This document shows, piece after piece, positions 19,251-29,096 of a stretch of 64,000 nucleotides of DNA (positions are counted from its first letter, which is position 1; each line of letters starts with the position of its first letter). The position numbers and the translations under genes were made by a program. The notes under the pieces are model-generated. The model saw nothing but the letters and a program-made list of their open reading frames with translations, did no database searches and had not been told where the DNA came from. The stretch is from Neorhizobium vignae (lineage in GTDB: Bacteria; Pseudomonadota; Alphaproteobacteria; Rhizobiales; Rhizobiaceae), in assembly GCF_000732195.1 (NCBI RefSeq), contig NZ_JNNU01000005.1:1-64000 (forward strand), written 5' to 3'.

Positions 19251-19688
19251 ATGAGCAAGACGATCTTCGTCCTCAATGGCCCCAATCTCAATATGCTGGG
19301 CAAGCGCGAGCCAGGCATCTACGGTGCGGCCACGCTGAAGGACGTCGAGAAGGACTGTATCGCCGCCGGTACGGAACTCGGCTTCAATGTCGATTTTCGC
19401 CAGAGCAATCACGAAGGCGTGCTGATCGACTGGATGCACGAGGCCAATGAAAAGGCCGTCGGCGTCGCCATCAACGCAGGCGCCTATACCCATACCTCGA
19501 TTGCATTGCACGACGCCATCAAGGCGATCTCCGTGCCGGTGATCGAGCTTCATATCTCGAATGTCCACGCGCGGGAGGAATTCCGCCATCATTCGATGAT
19601 CGCACCGGCGGTAAAGGGCGTGATCTGCGGTTTTGGCACCGCGAGCTACATTCTGGCGCTGCACGCCTTGAAATCCATTACCGCCTGA
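19251..19688 (+). CDS. aroQ: Type II 3-dehydroquinate dehydratase
   Basis: 145 residues, third step of the shikimate pathway. Family signatures are GPNLNMLGKREPGIYG at 8-23 with the catalytic tyrosine, the flexible loop arginine, and ELHISNVHAREEFRHHS with the catalytic histidine near 101. ATG at 19251 is preferred to an in-frame GTG at 19248. It sits just upstream of accB, a common arrangement in alphaproteobacteria, probably co-transcribed (28-base gap). Confidence 0.95.
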   Translation: MSKTIFVLNGPNLNMLGKREPGIYGAATLKDVEKDCIAAGTELGFNVDFRQSNHEGVLIDWMHEANEKAVGVAINAGAYTHTSIALHDAIKAISVPVIELHISNVHAREEFRHHSMIAPAVKGVICGFGTASYILALHALKSITA

Positions 19689-19716
19689 CAAGATAAACAG
19701 AACAATAGGGTTTGCC

Positions 19717-20172
19717 ATGTCTGACAAGAAGAACGGTATCGACAAGGGACTGATCCGCGACCTCGCGAACATCCTCAACGATACCGACCTCACCGAGATC
19801 GAAGTCGAACAGGACGATGTGCGTATTCGTGTATCGCGCGTCGGTACGACTCAATATGTCCAGGCCCCGGTCGCAGCGCCCGCCTATGCCCCGGCTGCAG
19901 CTCCGGTAGCCGCCGCAGCGCCCGCAATCCAGGACAACAAGAACGCGGTCACCGCGCCGATGGTCGGCACCATCTACCTCTCCCCAGCCCCGGGTTCGCG
20001 CGCCTTCGTCGAAGTTGGCGCCACCGTCAAGGAAGGCCAGACGCTGCTGATCATCGAGGCCATGAAGACGATGAACCAGATTCCGTCGCCGCGCTCCGGC
20101 AAGGTCACGGAAATCCTGGTCAACGACGCTCAGCCCGTCGAGTATGGCCAGCCGCTCGTCGTCATCGAGTAG
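19717..20172 (+). CDS. accB: Biotin carboxyl carrier protein of acetyl-CoA carboxylase
   Basis: 151 residues. The N-terminal segment is followed by an Ala/Pro-rich linker (about 48-70) and a biotinyl domain with the biotin-accepting Lys117 in EAMKTMNQI. It carries CO2 between the AccC and AccAD active sites for malonyl-CoA synthesis. It is immediately followed by accC (8-base gap), the standard pair. Confidence 0.96.
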   Translation: MSDKKNGIDKGLIRDLANILNDTDLTEIEVEQDDVRIRVSRVGTTQYVQAPVAAPAYAPAAAPVAAAAPAIQDNKNAVTAPMVGTIYLSPAPGSRAFVEVGATVKEGQTLLIIEAMKTMNQIPSPRSGKVTEILVNDAQPVEYGQPLVVIE

Positions 20173-20180
20173 GCGCATCC

Positions 20181-21527
20181 ATGATTTCCAAGATCCTCAT
20201 AGCCAACCGCGGTGAAATCGCGCTTCGCGTGCTTCGCGCCTGCAAGGAACTCGGCATCGCGACCGTCGCGGTTCATTCCACCGCGGATGCCGACGCCATG
20301 CATGTCCGGCTTGCCGACGAAAGCGTGTGCATCGGCCCGCCTCCCTCGCGCGACAGCTATCTGAACATCCACCAGATCGTCGCCGCCTGCGAAATCACCG
20401 GCGCCGACGCCGTGCACCCGGGCTACGGCTTCCTGTCGGAAAACGCCAAGTTCGCGGATATCCTCGACGCGCACGGCATCACCTTCATCGGCCCGACCGC
20501 CGACCATATCCGCATCATGGGCGACAAGATCACCGCCAAGCAGACCGCGCTGGAACTCGGCATTCCCGTCGTTCCCGGCTCGGATGGCGAAGTGAAGCCC
20601 GAGAACGCCATGGAGATCGCCCGCCAGATCGGTTTTCCGGTGCTGATCAAGGCAACGGCCGGCGGCGGCGGACGCGGCATGAAGGTCGCCAAGACCGAGG
20701 CCGATCTCGACGAAGCCGTATCGACCGCCCGTTCCGAAGCGCTCGCCGCTTTCGGTAACGACGCCGTCTACATGGAAAAATACCTCGAGAAGCCGCGCCA
20801 TATCGAAATCCAGGTCGTCGGCGACGGTGAAGGCAATGCCATTCATCTCGGCGAGCGCGACTGCTCGCTGCAGCGCCGCCACCAGAAGGTCTGGGAAGAA
20901 GCCAATTCCCCTGCCCTCAATGTCGAGCAGCGCATGAAGATCGGCGAGATCTGCGCCGATGCCATGCGCAAGCTGAAGTATCGCGGCGCCGGCACGGTCG
21001 AGTTCCTCTACGAAAACGGCGAGTTCTATTTCATCGAAATGAACACCCGCCTTCAGGTCGAACATCCGATCACCGAAGCGATCACCGGCATCGACCTCGT
21101 GCACGAACAGATCCGCGTCGCCTCCGGCGGCGGCCTGTCCGTGCGCCAGGAAGACATCGTGTTCTCCGGCCATGCCATCGAATGCCGCATCAATGCCGAG
21201 GACCCGCGCACCTTCGTGCCGTCGCCCGGCACGATCACGCATTTCCATGCACCGGGCGGCCTCGGCGTGCGTGTCGATTCGGGCGCCTATGCCGGCTACA
21301 AGATCCCGCCCTATTACGACAGCCTGATCGGCAAGCTGATCGTGCACGGACGCACCCGCGTCGAATGCATGATGCGTCTGCGGCGCGTGCTGGACGAATT
21401 CGTCGTGGACGGCATCAAGACGACGCTGCCGCTTTTCCAGGACCTGGTCGACAATCCGGATATCGCCAACGGCGATTATGACATTCACTGGCTGGAGCAA
21501 TATCTGGCCGGCGACAAGACGCATTAG
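20181..21527 (+). CDS. accC: Biotin carboxylase subunit of acetyl-CoA carboxylase
   Basis: 448 residues, ATP-grasp enzyme that carboxylates the biotin on AccB. It has the N-terminal domain ([16 protein letters not shown]), the glycine-rich ATP loop ([13 protein letters not shown] near 155-167), and the catalytic segment [14 protein letters not shown] near 288-301 with the bicarbonate-binding arginine. Full length for the family. It is co-transcribed with accB and followed 8 bases later by aat. Confidence 0.97.
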   Translation: MISKILIANRGEIALRVLRACKELGIATVAVHSTADADAMHVRLADESVCIGPPPSRDSYLNIHQIVAACEITGADAVHPGYGFLSENAKFADILDAHGITFIGPTADHIRIMGDKITAKQTALELGIPVVPGSDGEVKPENAMEIARQIGFPVLIKATAGGGGRGMKVAKTEADLDEAVSTARSEALAAFGNDAVYMEKYLEKPRHIEIQVVGDGEGNAIHLGERDCSLQRRHQKVWEEANSPALNVEQRMKIGEICADAMRKLKYRGAGTVEFLYENGEFYFIEMNTRLQVEHPITEAITGIDLVHEQIRVASGGGLSVRQEDIVFSGHAIECRINAEDPRTFVPSPGTITHFHAPGGLGVRVDSGAYAGYKIPPYYDSLIGKLIVHGRTRVECMMRLRRVLDEFVVDGIKTTLPLFQDLVDNPDIANGDYDIHWLEQYLAGDKTH

Positions 21528-21535
21528 GGAGATCG

Positions 21536-22153
21536 ATGGCAGGGCGACGCGGCAGATATTACCCGGCAATAACCCCGGAAATCCTGTTGCGCGCCTATTC
21601 CATCGGCCTTTTCCCGATGGCCGAATCCGCGGACGACCCGGAAATCTTCTGGGTCGAGCCGGAAATGCGCGGCATCCTGCCGCTCGACGGCTTCCATGTT
21701 TCGAAAAGCCTCGCCAAGGCGGTCCGCAAGAGCCCGCTCGACATCCGCATCGACACGGCATTCGAGCGGGTGATGGCTTTCTGTGCCGAGCCGGCCGGCG
21801 ACCGGCCGAGCACCTGGATCAACTCCACGATCCGCAAGCTCTACAACGAATTGCACCGCATGGGCCACGCGCACAGCGTCGAGGCCTTCGAGGGCGATGA
21901 ACTGGTCGGCGGTCTCTATGGCGTTTCGCTCGGTTCGGCCTTCTTCGGCGAGAGCATGTTTTCGAGGCGCACGAACGCCTCCAAGATCTGCCTCGTGCAC
22001 CTTGTCGAGCGGCTCCGGAAAAACGGCTTTACCCTGCTCGACACGCAGTTCACGACCGAACATCTAAAGACGTTCGGCGCAATCGATATCCCGAAGGACG
22101 ACTATCTCAAGCTCCTGAGGATCGCGGTCGATTCACCGCACCTGAAATTCTAG
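21536..22153 (+). CDS. aat: Leucyl/phenylalanyl-tRNA--protein transferase
   Basis: 205 residues. It adds Leu or Phe to N-terminal Lys/Arg of proteins, marking them for ClpAP through the N-degron pathway. Family signatures are YSIGLFPM near 20, [14 protein letters not shown] near 36, and [19 protein letters not shown] near 122, followed by [13 protein letters not shown]. It ends an aroQ-accB-accC-aat series. The next genes converge from the minus strand 7 bases away. Confidence 0.94.
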   Translation: MAGRRGRYYPAITPEILLRAYSIGLFPMAESADDPEIFWVEPEMRGILPLDGFHVSKSLAKAVRKSPLDIRIDTAFERVMAFCAEPAGDRPSTWINSTIRKLYNELHRMGHAHSVEAFEGDELVGGLYGVSLGSAFFGESMFSRRTNASKICLVHLVERLRKNGFTLLDTQFTTEHLKTFGAIDIPKDDYLKLLRIAVDSPHLKF

Positions 22154-22160
22154 AGGAAAA

Positions 22161-22589
22161 TCAGTTGGTCGCCTTCGGCGGCGGCACGTCGGACTTCTGC
22201 TTGCAGCCGGTCAGCCAGACGTCGTAGATCGGATGCTCGACGGCATTGAGGCCAGGGCTGTCGGCGAACATCCAGCCGGTGAATATCCGGCGGATCTTGC
22301 GGTCGAGGGTGATCTCGTCGACCTCCACGAAACCATCGATCTTCTGGGCTTCCGTCTCGTCGCGGGAATAACAGACCTTTGGCGTCACCTGCAGGGCGCC
22401 GTACTGAACGGTCTCGTTGACATAGACGTCGAATGTGGTGATGCGGCCGGTGATCTTGTCGATGCCGGCAAAGACCGCGACCGGATTGTTCAGCCGCGCC
22501 GCAGATACACCATCCGCCGCAAGCACGGATGCAAGCGCGATCAATGCGCCGACCATTGGCTTGCGTGGAAAAACCGTCATCAATCCCAT
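22161..22589 (-). CDS. DUF2155 domain secreted protein
   Basis: 142 residues from ATG 22589, which has GGGA at a good distance; ATG 22580 is an alternative. A signal peptide (hydrophobic 13-31, cleavage after VSAA) is followed by a compact domain typical of DUF2155: AVFAGIDKITGRITTFDV, then a pair of cysteines (VCYSR and TGCKQ) and RIFTGWMFADSPGLNAVEHPIYDVW. The function is unknown. It is widespread in alphaproteobacteria and habitually adjacent to the NDUFA12-like gene, as here, which suggests a link to respiratory or envelope assembly (inference). Confidence 0.82.
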   Translation of the reverse strand: MGLMTVFPRKPMVGALIALASVLAADGVSAARLNNPVAVFAGIDKITGRITTFDVYVNETVQYGALQVTPKVCYSRDETEAQKIDGFVEVDEITLDRKIRRIFTGWMFADSPGLNAVEHPIYDVWLTGCKQKSDVPPPKATN

Positions 22590-22656
22590 TATGCTTCCCG
22601 TCCCGGCGATCCCGTCGGCGTCGACACCTAGAGTGCGATTGTGGCCAAAACAGGTG

Positions 22657-23055
22657 TCAGTTGCCGGGCGTCCAGGCATCGTAATCGCCCGTGACGCGGG
22701 GGCGTTCGCCGGTGGCGGCAAGCGAGCCCTGCGGGCGATAGGCAAGCGGCGTACCGGTGCCGTTCGGCTTGTGCGCCTTTTCCCATTCCCGGGCCTTGTA
22801 CTCTTCCTGCGACGGAGCAACGTCGGTGCGATAATGCATCCAGCCGTGCCAGCCAGGCCCGATTGCGGAGGCTTCGGCGTAATCCTTGTAGATCACCCAA
22901 CGCTTCGGCTTTCCCCAGGAGGTCATCGGACCTTCGTAATAGACATTGCCAAACTCGTCTTCGCCGACCTTCTTGCCGAAACGCCAGGTGAAGAACCGGG
23001 TGCCGATGGTCTGTCCGTTCCACCAGGTGAAGATCTGCAGCAGGAGGTTTTTCAT
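22657..23055 (-). CDS. NADH:ubiquinone oxidoreductase subunit NDUFA12-like
   Basis: 132 residues from ATG 23055. It is the bacterial counterpart of the mitochondrial complex I accessory subunit NDUFA12 (B17.2). Typical segments are GTRFFTWRFGKKVGEDEFGN, YYEGPMTSWGKPKRWVIYK and PGWHGWMHY. It is found essentially in alphaproteobacteria and mitochondria, so it supports the taxonomic call. It is far from the nuo operon. A 36-codon frame overlapping its start codon may couple its translation to the upstream GNAT gene. Confidence 0.93.
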   Translation of the reverse strand: MKNLLLQIFTWWNGQTIGTRFFTWRFGKKVGEDEFGNVYYEGPMTSWGKPKRWVIYKDYAEASAIGPGWHGWMHYRTDVAPSQEEYKAREWEKAHKPNGTGTPLAYRPQGSLAATGERPRVTGDYDAWTPGN

Positions 23056-23162
23056 GGATGTTCCGTCGGCTTGGCAAACAGGATGACGATCGAATTGGCT
23101 GATCCGCTTATGCCGCCTGACGCCTTCGATGTCCAGTGATTCCAAATGTCGCGCACGGTCAT
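23052..23162 (-). CDS. Possible 36-residue micro-ORF linking GNAT and NDUFA12 genes
   Basis: From ATG 23162 to TGA 23052, 36 codons. The start overlaps the upstream GNAT stop (ATGA) and the stop overlaps the NDUFA12 start (again ATGA). The peptide begins MTVRDIWNHWTSKASGG and ends with a short hydrophobic patch (SANSIVILFAKP). I know no homologue. It could be a translated coupling peptide or chance; the two four-base overlaps are the only positive evidence. Confidence 0.3.
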   Translation of the reverse strand: MTVRDIWNHWTSKASGGISGSANSIVILFAKPTEHP

Positions 23163-23620
23163 TTGAGCTTCATCTTGAAGCCGAAATGGCTTTTGGCGAA
23201 GCCGAGCCGTTCGTAGAAGCGATGTGCGTCCGTGCGAGCCATGTTGGAGGTGAGCGCGACCTGGCGGCAATCGCGGCGCCTGGCCTCCTCGATCGCGTGT
23301 CCGATCATTAGGGCGCCGATACCCTTGCCGCGCATGTCTCCGCGCGTCTGCACCGCCTCCAGGATCATCGACAGCGATCCCCTTCCCGTCAGCGTGCGGT
23401 TGAAGAGGATCTGGAACGTGCCGACCACCTCGCCACCCAGCTCGGCGACGAAAAGCTGTTCGTTCTGAGAGGCATCGATGACATTGAAGGCCCGCAGGTA
23501 GTCGTCGAAGGCGGTTTCGTCCGTCGTATCGCCATGGCCGCCGAGATCATCCGCTGCAAACAGCGTGATGAGTTCGGGAAGATCGGCTTGCCGCGCCCTG
23601 CGGATGACGATATCGGCCAT
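23159..23620 (-). CDS. GNAT-family N-acetyltransferase
   Basis: 153 residues from ATG 23620. It has the GNAT acetyl-CoA motif A (RGDMRGKGIGALMIGHAIEEA near 93-113) and the C-terminal motif (DAHRFYERLGFAKSH near 131). The substrate is unknown. It is the second of two consecutive GNAT genes between gatB and the complex I gene; gaps are 22 bases upstream and an overlap downstream, so they are likely one transcript. Confidence 0.85.
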   Translation of the reverse strand: MADIVIRRARQADLPELITLFAADDLGGHGDTTDETAFDDYLRAFNVIDASQNEQLFVAELGGEVVGTFQILFNRTLTGRGSLSMILEAVQTRGDMRGKGIGALMIGHAIEEARRRDCRQVALTSNMARTDAHRFYERLGFAKSHFGFKMKLK

Positions 23621-23642
23621 GCAAAGGTCCTCCTCGGGTGGG

Positions 23643-24149
23643 TCAGCGCAACTCCAGCCGCTTCTCCATGATGATCGCCGGCAGGCCGGAATTGGGGGCT
23701 CCCCATTCCTCCATCCGGTCGACCTCGGAAAATCCGAGCCGCTCGTAGAAATACATCGCGCGCACGTTCGGCAGCGCCACCTCGACCCGCATGATCTCCG
23801 CATCCGGAAAGCAGGTTTCGAGCTCGGCGAAGATATCGCGGCCGATGCCCTCGTTCTGGCAGGACGGCTTGACATAGAGCTGATGCAGCATCGCCGTCTT
23901 CACCATTTTCGGATACATGGCGGCATAGCCCATGCCGCCGATATCCTTGCCGTTGTCGGCGACCAGGAACTCGCCGCCGCGCTTCTGGATGCGCGACCGG
24001 ACGGCCGCGGCCGAATGCCAGCCGTCGACCATCTTTCTGACCTTTTCGGCCCCGTAGAACGGATCGTAGGTATCGTGAAAGGTCGCCGCCAGCAGGGCGC
24101 GGATCCGCTCGACGTCGGCTTCTCCGGCGGTGCGGACGAAGTAGACCAT
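23643..24149 (-). CDS. GNAT-family N-acetyltransferase
   Basis: 168 residues. N-terminal strand VRTAGEADVERIRALLAATF, then the acetyl-CoA binding segment LYVKPSCQNEGIGRDIFAEL near 91-110 and the C-terminal YFYERLGFSEVDRM. Substrate unknown. The start is 5 bases after the gatB stop codon, so it is co-transcribed with gatB. It is more divergent from the next GNAT than a recent duplication would be. Confidence 0.85.
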   Translation of the reverse strand: MVYFVRTAGEADVERIRALLAATFHDTYDPFYGAEKVRKMVDGWHSAAAVRSRIQKRGGEFLVADNGKDIGGMGYAAMYPKMVKTAMLHQLYVKPSCQNEGIGRDIFAELETCFPDAEIMRVEVALPNVRAMYFYERLGFSEVDRMEEWGAPNSGLPAIIMEKRLELR

Positions 24150-24154
24150 CGGGC

Positions 24155-25660
24155 CTACTCCTCTTCGATCCCGAGCTTCGCCTTGACCAGCGCCTGGACG
24201 GCCTGCGGATTGGCCTTGCCGCCCGTCGACTTCATCACCTGGCCGACGAACCAGCCGGCAAGCGTCGGCTTCGCCTTGACCTTGGCGACCTGGTCCGGAT
24301 TGGCGGCGATGATCTCGTCGACGGCCGCTTCGATCGCACCGGTGTCGGTCACCTGCTTCATGCCGCGGGTCTCAACCAGTTCGGCGGGGTCGCCGCCCTC
24401 GTTGAGCACGATCTCGAAGAGGTCCTTGGCGATCTTGCCGGAAATCGTCTCGGCCTTGATGAGGTCGATGATGGCGCCAAGCTGAGCCGGAGAAACCGGA
24501 GTCTCTTCAATGTCTTTGCCGGTTCTGTTCAAGGCGCCCAGCAGGTCGTTGATCACCCAGTTGGCAGCAATCTTGCCGTCGCGGCCTTCGGCAACCGCCT
24601 CGAAATAATCGGCGATCGCCTTTTCGGACACCAGAACCGAAGCGTCGTAGATCGACAGGCCGAGCTCGCGCACGAAACGGGCCTTCTTGTCGTCCGGCAG
24701 CTCGGTCAGGCCCGCACGGAGTTCCTCGATAAAGGCATCGTCGAATTCAAGCGGCAGCAGGTCCGGATCGGGGAAATAACGGTAGTCGTGCGCGTCTTCC
24801 TTGGAGCGCATCGAGCGTGTCTCGCCCTTGTTCGGGTCGAACAGCCGGGTCTCCTGGTCGATCGAGCCACCGTCTTCCAGAATGCCGATCTGGCGGCGCG
24901 CTTCGTATTCGATCGCTTGACCGATGAAGCGGATCGAGTTGACGTTCTTGATCTCGCAGCGGGTGCCGAATTCGGCGCCCGGACGGCGCACCGAGACGTT
25001 GACGTCGGCGCGCATCGAGCCTTCGTCCATGTTGCCGTCGCAGGTGCCGAGGTAGCGCACGATCGAGCGCAGCTTGGTCATATAGGCCTTGGCTTCGTCG
25101 GAGGAGCGCATGTCGGGCTTGGAGACGATCTCCATCAGCGCCACGCCGGAGCGGTTCAAGTCCACATAGGACATGGTCGGATGCTGGTCGTGCATCAACT
25201 TGCCGGCATCCTGTTCGAGATGCAGGCGCTCAATGCCGATCTCGATATCCTCGAACTGGCCCTGGCGGTCCGGACCGAGCGAGATGACGATCTTGCCTTC
25301 GCCGACGATCGGATCCTTGTACTGGGAGATCTGGTAGCCCTGCGGCAGGTCCGGATAGAAATAGTTCTTGCGGTCGAACAGCGAGCGCTTGTTGATCTGA
25401 GCCTTCAGGCCAAGCCCGGTGCGCACTGCCTGCTTGATGCATTCCTCGTTGATGACGGGCAGCATTCCGGGCATGGCCGCATCGACGAGCGAGACGTTGG
25501 AATTGGCCGGCTTGCCGAACTCGGTCGAAGCGCCGGAGAAAAGCTTGGAATTGGAGAGGACCTGGGCGTGCACCTCCATGCCGATGATGACTTCCCAGTC
25601 GCCGGTGGCACCGGGAATGAAGCGTTTCGGATCGGGCGTGCGGACGTCGACAAGGGTCAT
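24155..25660 (-). CDS. gatB: Aspartyl/glutamyl-tRNA amidotransferase subunit B
   Basis: 501 residues. With GatA and GatC it converts Glu-tRNA(Gln), and often Asp-tRNA(Asn), to the amidated forms. The N-terminal kinase-like domain has [39 protein letters not shown] and [17 protein letters not shown]; the C-terminal YqeY-like tail binds tRNA. It is separated from gatCA by about 3.4 kb, the usual rhizobial split. Confidence 0.96.
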   Translation of the reverse strand: MTLVDVRTPDPKRFIPGATGDWEVIIGMEVHAQVLSNSKLFSGASTEFGKPANSNVSLVDAAMPGMLPVINEECIKQAVRTGLGLKAQINKRSLFDRKNYFYPDLPQGYQISQYKDPIVGEGKIVISLGPDRQGQFEDIEIGIERLHLEQDAGKLMHDQHPTMSYVDLNRSGVALMEIVSKPDMRSSDEAKAYMTKLRSIVRYLGTCDGNMDEGSMRADVNVSVRRPGAEFGTRCEIKNVNSIRFIGQAIEYEARRQIGILEDGGSIDQETRLFDPNKGETRSMRSKEDAHDYRYFPDPDLLPLEFDDAFIEELRAGLTELPDDKKARFVRELGLSIYDASVLVSEKAIADYFEAVAEGRDGKIAANWVINDLLGALNRTGKDIEETPVSPAQLGAIIDLIKAETISGKIAKDLFEIVLNEGGDPAELVETRGMKQVTDTGAIEAAVDEIIAANPDQVAKVKAKPTLAGWFVGQVMKSTGGKANPQAVQALVKAKLGIEEE

Positions 25661-25801
25661 CTGATGCTCGTGAAATGGTCTCTATTGCGTTTTCTGGAGG
25701 TAGAGCAAATGGCGTTGCGGTGCAAGGCTTGCTGCGCGCGGGGGTCGCTGTGGAGCGCTGTAGTTCAGCCGATTTTAACCAGGTTCTGGTGAAATTGCCA
25801 A

Positions 25802-26131
25802 ATGGAGCTATCAACCCCACTCGCGCTATTTATCCTATATCTACTCCTGAATGTCATCGCATTCTGCGTTTATTGGTGGGACAAGCAGGCGGCGATTGAT
25901 GGCACGTGGCGGATCAGCGAGCGTACGCTGCTGGGTGTCGCCTTTATCGGCGGCAGCCTGGGCGCCGTGACCGCGCAGCAGATGCTGCGGCACAAGACAC
26001 GCAAGCAACCTTTTCGCACGCTGCTGATGATTATAGTCGCTCTTCACACGCTCGGCGCGGCAGTATGGCTAATCGCCCCGGAACTCACGTGGGCGGTAAT
26101 CGCGAAGATCGCTCCGGCAATCGCAATCTAG
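25802..26131 (+). CDS. DUF1294 small membrane protein
   Basis: 109 residues with three hydrophobic segments (about 5-24, 43-57, 71-93). DUF1294 signatures are present: NVIAFCVYWWDKQAA near 17 and ERTLLGVAFIGGSLGAVTAQQMLRHKTRK. Function unknown; some relatives are fused to cold-shock domains. Its stop codon overlaps the convergent GNAT stop (CTAG at 26128-26131). Confidence 0.85.
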   Translation: MELSTPLALFILYLLLNVIAFCVYWWDKQAAIDGTWRISERTLLGVAFIGGSLGAVTAQQMLRHKTRKQPFRTLLMIIVALHTLGAAVWLIAPELTWAVIAKIAPAIAI

Positions 26132-26637
26132 AAGCTTGGCCCGTAAGTATCCGGCGCTTCCGCGACGAGGCGCTTCGACAGGCCGACCGACTGCACATCC
26201 CGGTCGATCTTCGGCGAATAGATGGTCGAGAGCCAGTTGATGGAATAGCCCAGCTTCTCGAAGAAGCCGACTGCCTCGGCATTACGGGCGTGGGTCTCGA
26301 CGCGGGCGACTTCGAACCCCTGGTGGACGATCTCGGCCTCGATCTCGACGAGAAGCGCCCGGCCGAAGCCGTGGCCCTGGAAGGCTGGATCGATCCAGAA
26401 GTCGGAGATCAGCTCGTCGAGCTTTTCGCGCGCCGCCCAGCCTGCAAGATTGCCGGCCTGCTCGACGACTGTGATGGCGAGCCAGGAGGAGCGCGTGAAA
26501 TTCTGGAAGGCTGTGCGGGCGCTGGAACGCATATCGGTCATCTCGCCGATCGAAATCATGGCCTTCTCCCAGGAGCGGAAGCCGATTTCCGCCAGGATAT
26601 CCACCTCGTCCTCACGCGCATTGCGAATATGGGCCAT
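26128..26637 (-). CDS. GNAT-family N-acetyltransferase near the YjhX-like gene
   Basis: 169 residues from ATG 26637. GNAT features are WIDPAFQGHGFGRALLVEIEAE near 81-102 and ETHARNAEAVGFFEKLGY near 114-131. It is divergent from the yjhX-like gene (281-base gap). In E. coli YjhX is paired with the GNAT-type protein YjhQ as a toxin-antitoxin system, so the proximity may matter, although the arrangement here is divergent and ordinary GNATs are common. Confidence 0.83.
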   Translation of the reverse strand: MAHIRNAREDEVDILAEIGFRSWEKAMISIGEMTDMRSSARTAFQNFTRSSWLAITVVEQAGNLAGWAAREKLDELISDFWIDPAFQGHGFGRALLVEIEAEIVHQGFEVARVETHARNAEAVGFFEKLGYSINWLSTIYSPKIDRDVQSVGLSKRLVAEAPDTYGPSF

Positions 26638-26918
26638 AGTTTCCCCTGTTGCAGCCTCAGTAGACCACTGAGTCTCCGCTTTGACCAGTGCAACAAATAG
26701 GGCGTTTCCGTCCGGCGCTTGACGGCCGGGGAAAACCCGCCTAGTGCGGATTTCGCATTGATGGAGTTTTGATGTTCTCTTCCGTAGAGACCTGCTGAGG
26801 GGCCGGCCCCCGCTTTCAAGCCGCGCCGGCCCAGACAAAAACGAGAACCCCGACGTCACCAGACGCCGGAAACGTTTTTGCGCGCTCGTTTCCGAGCGCT
26901 TCTCCGGACATCAAGACA

Positions 26919-27176
26919 ATGGATATTTCCCGCGCCGAACAGCGCATCCTCCACCTGCTCGCCCAGGGCGGCAGGATCGAGATTACCCGCGACGACAACA
27001 GAAAGATCGAAAAGCTGCAGCTCGTCACCCGCGAGGGCTGGGCCTTTTCAGGTTTGGACCTCGTGACCTTCCGCAAGCTGAAACAGAAGAAGGCCATCAA
27101 GTCCCAGGGCGGCAAACCCTACCGCATCACCGAACGGGGGCTGGTGCTTGTGAGGGCCGAGCAGGATAATCGGTAA
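26919..27176 (+). CDS. YjhX-family (UPF0386) small protein, putative toxin
   Basis: 85 residues with the family pattern MDISRAEQRILHLLAQGG, then IEKLQLVTREGWAFSGLDL, FRKLKQKKAIKSQGGKPYRIT and RGLVLVRAEQ. The fold is a predicted winged helix. E. coli YjhX has been described as a toxin neutralised by YjhQ; in rhizobia similar genes are mostly uncharacterised. No strong Shine-Dalgarno is visible. Toxicity is an inference from the family name only. Confidence 0.8.
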   Translation: MDISRAEQRILHLLAQGGRIEITRDDNRKIEKLQLVTREGWAFSGLDLVTFRKLKQKKAIKSQGGKPYRITERGLVLVRAEQDNR

Positions 27177-27184
27177 AGTCAGAT

Positions 27185-27210
27185 GACGCGCGTCGCCAAC
27201 GGCGCGCGTC
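27185..27210. terminator. GC hairpin between convergent genes
   Basis: GACGCGCG (27185-27192) pairs with CGCGCGTC (27203-27210) between the stop codons of the YjhX-like gene and the minus-strand gene at 27220. There is no T tract on either strand, so termination is only possible, not typical. Confidence 0.3.
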
Positions 27211-27219
27211 CAATCTCAG

Positions 27220-27495
27220 TCAGAGCATTGTTTCAAGCTCCGTGCGCATGGCCGGCCATTCCTCGGCAACGGACCCTGCCGAGCGACGTTTGCCAGCGCG
27301 GCGGTACCAGTAGTCGGCGTTCCAGTCGTCACCCTCGATGCGATGGCAGAGCGCGTGGCCCCAGTCGAACGGCGGTTCTCCCTCATGGGCCTGGCAGATG
27401 TTATGGACCGCCTCCCATTCGGCGCCCATGGTGAAGCCGGAGGTTGCGAGGCGGTCAAACGCCTCGATCAAACGTCCGAGATCCGGCTTATCCAT
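27220..27495 (-). CDS. Conserved hypothetical protein
   Basis: 91 residues, acidic and Trp-rich, with the segment HALCHRIEGDDWNADYWYRR near 48-67. Related HxxxHRxEGDxxNAxYWYRRAG patterns occur in unnamed bacterial and eukaryotic proteins, so it looks like a genuine conserved family. No function is known. It lies 62 bases downstream of gatA on the same strand and may share its transcript. Confidence 0.7.
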   Translation of the reverse strand: MDKPDLGRLIEAFDRLATSGFTMGAEWEAVHNICQAHEGEPPFDWGHALCHRIEGDDWNADYWYRRAGKRRSAGSVAEEWPAMRTELETML

Positions 27496-27557
27496 GAACC
27501 ACCTCCCCGGCGACCGCCTGACGATCGGCGGCCGTCATCGTATGGATTGCAGTTCCC

Positions 27558-29039
27558 TTACCACCATTTTGCCGGCGTGAACCGGCCGGCGGCCTGTTCG
27601 ATGACATAAGCGGTGCGGAACAGTGTTTCTTCCTCGAACGGCTTGCCGATCAGCTGCAGGCCGAGCGGCAGGCCCTTGGCATCGAGGCCGGCGGGAACGG
27701 CGATGCCCGGCAGGCCGGCCATGTTCACCGTCACCGTGAAGATGTCGTTGAGGTACATCTTGACCGGATCGGAGGCGAGGTCCTCGTCGGCGATGCCGAA
27801 GGCGGAAGACGGCGTGGCCGGCGTCAGGATCGCATCGACGCCGGCGTCGAAGACGATCTCGAAGTCGCGCTTGATCAGCGTGCGGACTTTTTGCGCCTGC
27901 AGGTAATAGGCGTCGTAATAACCGGCCGAGAGAACATAGGTACCGATCATGATGCGGCGCTTGACCTCGGTGCCGAAACCAGCAGCGCGGGTCTTTTCGT
28001 ACATGTCGACGATGTCCTTGCCATCGACGCGCAGGCCGTAGCGCACGCCGTCGTAACGGGCGAGGTTCGAGGAGGCTTCGGCAGGAGCGACGATGTAATA
28101 GGCGGGCAGCGCGTATTTGGTGTGCGGCAGGGTGATGTCGACGATCTCGGCGCCGGCATCCTTCAGCCAGGCGATACCCTGAGCCCAAAGCTTTTCGATC
28201 TCTTCCGGCATGCCTTCGACGCGGTATTCCTTCGGAATGCCGATCTTCATGCCCTTGAGCGACTGGCCGAGCGAGGCCTCGTAATCCGGCACCGGCAGGT
28301 CGACCGAGGTCGTATCCTTGGCATCGACCGACGCCATCGACTTCAGCATGATCGCCGCATCGCGCACGTCGCGGGCGATCGGGCCGGCCTGGTCGAGCGA
28401 CGAGGCAAAGGCAACCGTGCCCCAGCGCGAGCAGCGGCCATAGGTCGGCTTGATGCCGACGGTGCCGGTGAAGGCGGCCGGCTGGCGGATCGAGCCGCCG
28501 GTATCGGTGGCGGTGGCACCGGCGCAGAGGAAGGCGGAGACGGCCGCGGCCGAACCGCCGGAAGAACCGCCCGGAACGAGCTGCTGATTGGAGCCGTTCG
28601 CCCGCCACGGGTTGACCACGGCGCCGTAATGGGAGGTCTCGTTGGAGGAGCCCATCGCGAACTCGTCCATGTTGAGCTTGCCGAGCATGACCGCGCCGTC
28701 GTCCCAGAGGTTCTGGGTGACTGTCGATTCGTATTTCGGCAGGAAGCCGTCGAGGATGTGGCTGCAGGCCTGGGTATGGACGTCGCGGGTGGCGAACAGG
28801 TCCTTGATGCCGAGCGGGATGCCTTCCAGCGCCCCAGCCTTACCGGTGGCGCGGCGTGCGTCAGAGGCCTTCGCCATGCCGAGCGCCTTTTCCGGCGTCA
28901 CGGCCACATAGGCGTTGAACACCGAGTTGGCGGCATCGATCGCGGAAAGATAAGCCTCAGTCAGCTCGACCGAGGTGAACTCCCCGGCTTCGAGCTTTTC
29001 GCGGGCTTCGGCAATGGTAAGGCTGGTGAGTTCGGTCAT
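27558..29039 (-). CDS. gatA: Aspartyl/glutamyl-tRNA amidotransferase subunit A
   Basis: 493 residues of the amidase signature family. It hydrolyses glutamine and passes ammonia to GatB. The catalytic lysine is in [12 protein letters not shown] near 77, and the Ser-cisSer-Ser set is in [12 protein letters not shown] near 150-161, followed by [17 protein letters not shown]. Full length. It is downstream of gatC (57-base gap). Confidence 0.97.
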   Translation of the reverse strand: MTELTSLTIAEAREKLEAGEFTSVELTEAYLSAIDAANSVFNAYVAVTPEKALGMAKASDARRATGKAGALEGIPLGIKDLFATRDVHTQACSHILDGFLPKYESTVTQNLWDDGAVMLGKLNMDEFAMGSSNETSHYGAVVNPWRANGSNQQLVPGGSSGGSAAAVSAFLCAGATATDTGGSIRQPAAFTGTVGIKPTYGRCSRWGTVAFASSLDQAGPIARDVRDAAIMLKSMASVDAKDTTSVDLPVPDYEASLGQSLKGMKIGIPKEYRVEGMPEEIEKLWAQGIAWLKDAGAEIVDITLPHTKYALPAYYIVAPAEASSNLARYDGVRYGLRVDGKDIVDMYEKTRAAGFGTEVKRRIMIGTYVLSAGYYDAYYLQAQKVRTLIKRDFEIVFDAGVDAILTPATPSSAFGIADEDLASDPVKMYLNDIFTVTVNMAGLPGIAVPAGLDAKGLPLGLQLIGKPFEEETLFRTAYVIEQAAGRFTPAKWW

Positions 29040-29096
29040 GGTCTCTTCAAACGGTTCGAATGCTAGGGAGAGGTTCGGCGCGGCGCTATTGAGCGC

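Noticed and set aside
25709..25792. 27-codon plus-strand frame with GGAGG upstream, before the DUF1294 gene
   Set aside because: Good Shine-Dalgarno but Cys/Arg-rich peptide without hydrophobic or conserved pattern; lies in the gatB promoter region on the other strand. Likely chance.
27185..27210. GC hairpin as a strong terminator of the YjhX-like gene
   Set aside because: Stem is good but no T tract on either strand; kept only as a low-confidence feature.
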